6,091 nucleotides of DNA, taken from the NCBI GenBank assembly GCA_017849395.1, contig JAFIHO010000230.1, forward strand, positions 1 through 6,091, written 5' to 3'. Origin of the DNA: Hyphomicrobiales bacterium (GTDB taxonomy: Bacteria > Pseudomonadota > Alphaproteobacteria > Micropepsales > Micropepsaceae). Positions 5,074 to 6,091 of this stretch are shown piece after piece. How positions within the stretch are numbered: the first letter of the stretch is position 1; the number at the start of each line of letters is the position of its first letter. The translations under genes and the position numbers were made by a program. The notes below the pieces were generated by a model. It did not search any database. It saw only the letters and a program-made list of their open reading frames with translations, and was not told the origin of the DNA.

Positions 5074-6091
5074 ATGACCTGGATCGTCAAGGTTGCCCTG
5101 GACCGGCCCTACACCTTTGTGGTGATGGCGCTGCTGATCCTGATCTTCGGGCCCGTGGCGGCGTTGAAGACGCCGACCGACATCTTTCCCAATATCAGGG
5201 TGCCGGTGATCGCGGTGGCCTTCACCTATTCCAACATCTCACCTGAGGAGATGGCGGGCCGCATCATCGCGCCCTATGAGCGCATCCTGTCGTCCAACGT
5301 CAACGACATCGAACACATCGAAAGCCAGTCCATGCCGGGACTGGGCATCGTCAAGATATTCCTGCAACCCGACGCCAACTTGCAGCTTGCCACCTCGCAG
5401 GTGACCTCGACCTCGCAGACGACCCTGCGCCAGTTCCCGCCCGGCGCGCAGCCGCCCTTCATCCTGAATTACAACGCCTCCACCGTGCCGGTGCTGCTGA
5501 TGGCGCTGTCGAGCAAGGAATTGTCGGAACAGCAGGTGCTGGACTATTCCCAGAATTTCGTGCGCCCGCGCCTGGTGACGGTGCATGGCGCCACGGTGCC
5601 CTATTCTTTCGGCGGCAAGAACCGCCAGGTGCAGATCGATCTCGATCCCCAGGCCATGCAGGCGCGCGGCCTGTCCGCCGCCGATGTGCAGAACGCCATC
5701 GCGAACCAGAACCTCATCAGCGCGCCGGGCAACATCAAGATCGGCTCCTACCAGTATGCGGTGAAGCTCAACAATTCCGCCGAGACGATCGAGGAGATGA
5801 ACAATCTTCCGATCCGCACCGTCGGCGGCGCCACCATCTTCGTGCGCGATGTCGGCCATGTGCGCGACGGCAATCCCCCGCAAAGCAATGTGGTGCATGT
5901 GGATGGTTCGCGCGCCGTTCTGTCCCAGGTCCTGAAGAACGGCGTCGTTTCCACCCTGGACGTGGTGCAGGGCATCAAGGACGCCCTGCCGCTGCTCAGG
6001 CAGCAACTGCCCGAGTCCCTCAAGATCGCCATTCTGAGCGACCAGTCGCTGTTCGTGAAAGCCGCCGTGAACGGCGTGATCCGCGAAGGCG
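5074..6091 (+). CDS. RND-family efflux transporter permease (AcrB-like, COG0841), 3' end outside the window
   Basis: Inner-membrane proton-driven exporter that would work as a trimer with a periplasmic adaptor and an outer-membrane channel. Only 339 residues are visible, about one third of the usual 1,000-1,050. The start MTWIVKVALDRPYTFVVMALLILIF shows the cytoplasmic amphipathic segment and first membrane helix (about 13-31). The typical TPTDIFPNIRVPVI follows (33-46), then SPEEMAGRI at 56-64 and the first periplasmic porter subdomains, up to LSDQSLFVKAAV (321-332) just before the expected second membrane helix. No stop or frameshift interrupts it. The ATG fits the family start; only a weak GGAG (5059-5062), 11 bases upstream, could serve as a ribosome binding site. 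Substrate cannot be predicted. An adaptor gene is not upstream; it may lie downstream, beyond the window. Overlapping palindromes before the start suggest specific repression. Confidence 0.94.
   Translation, partial: MTWIVKVALDRPYTFVVMALLILIFGPVAALKTPTDIFPNIRVPVIAVAFTYSNISPEEMAGRIIAPYERILSSNVNDIEHIESQSMPGLGIVKIFLQPDANLQLATSQVTSTSQTTLRQFPPGAQPPFILNYNASTVPVLLMALSSKELSEQQVLDYSQNFVRPRLVTVHGATVPYSFGGKNRQVQIDLDPQAMQARGLSAADVQNAIANQNLISAPGNIKIGSYQYAVKLNNSAETIEEMNNLPIRTVGGATIFVRDVGHVRDGNPPQSNVVHVDGSRAVLSQVLKNGVVSTLDVVQGIKDALPLLRQQLPESLKIAILSDQSLFVKAAVNGVIREG

Noticed and set aside
5239..6006. Minus-strand open frame (255 codons) opposite the RND gene
   Set aside because: Composition (His/Gly/Leu/Arg-rich) is that of an antisense shadow; the plus strand encodes conserved RND sequence throughout.

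Overview
The window looks like chromosomal DNA from a high-GC alphaproteobacterium. A sphingomonad, caulobacterial or related lineage is my inference, based on the style of the TonB-dependent receptor, the four-cysteine Rrf2 regulator and the GC-rich third codon positions. Nothing in the sequence fixes the genus. There are four protein genes, two of them cut by the window edges. I see no mobile elements, tRNA or rRNA genes, or CRISPR repeats.

Layout. (1) From the left edge to 1610, plus strand: the 3' part of a COG2509-type FAD-dependent dehydrogenase, with only about its first ten residues missing. (2) 1611-1671: a short convergent gap with a strong intrinsic terminator that mainly serves the minus strand. 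(3) 1672-4215, minus strand: a complete 847-residue TonB-dependent outer-membrane receptor of unknown substrate. (4) 4216-4393: the receptor's upstream region, with a ribosome binding site, a candidate promoter, a dyad between its -35 and -10 elements, and a leader hairpin. (5) 4394-4828, minus strand: an Rrf2-family regulator with four cysteines that could hold an Fe-S cluster. (6) 4829-5073: a 245-base divergent region rich in palindromes. (7) 5074 to the right edge, plus strand: the first 339 residues of an RND-family inner-membrane efflux pump, cut just before its second membrane segment.

How the genes may work together. The Rrf2 gene lies directly upstream of the receptor on the same strand and is divergent from the RND pump, so it is placed to control either or both. 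The receptor appears to have its own promoter with a dyad that could be an operator. The RND gene is preceded by a 19-base stretch carrying two overlapping perfect palindromes, which is the most distinctive non-coding signal here. Linking the Rrf2 protein to these sites is inference from position. The dehydrogenase faces the receptor and has no evident functional tie to it. I did not find a convincing undescribed multi-gene system; the points worth a second look are the regulatory signals around the Rrf2 gene.
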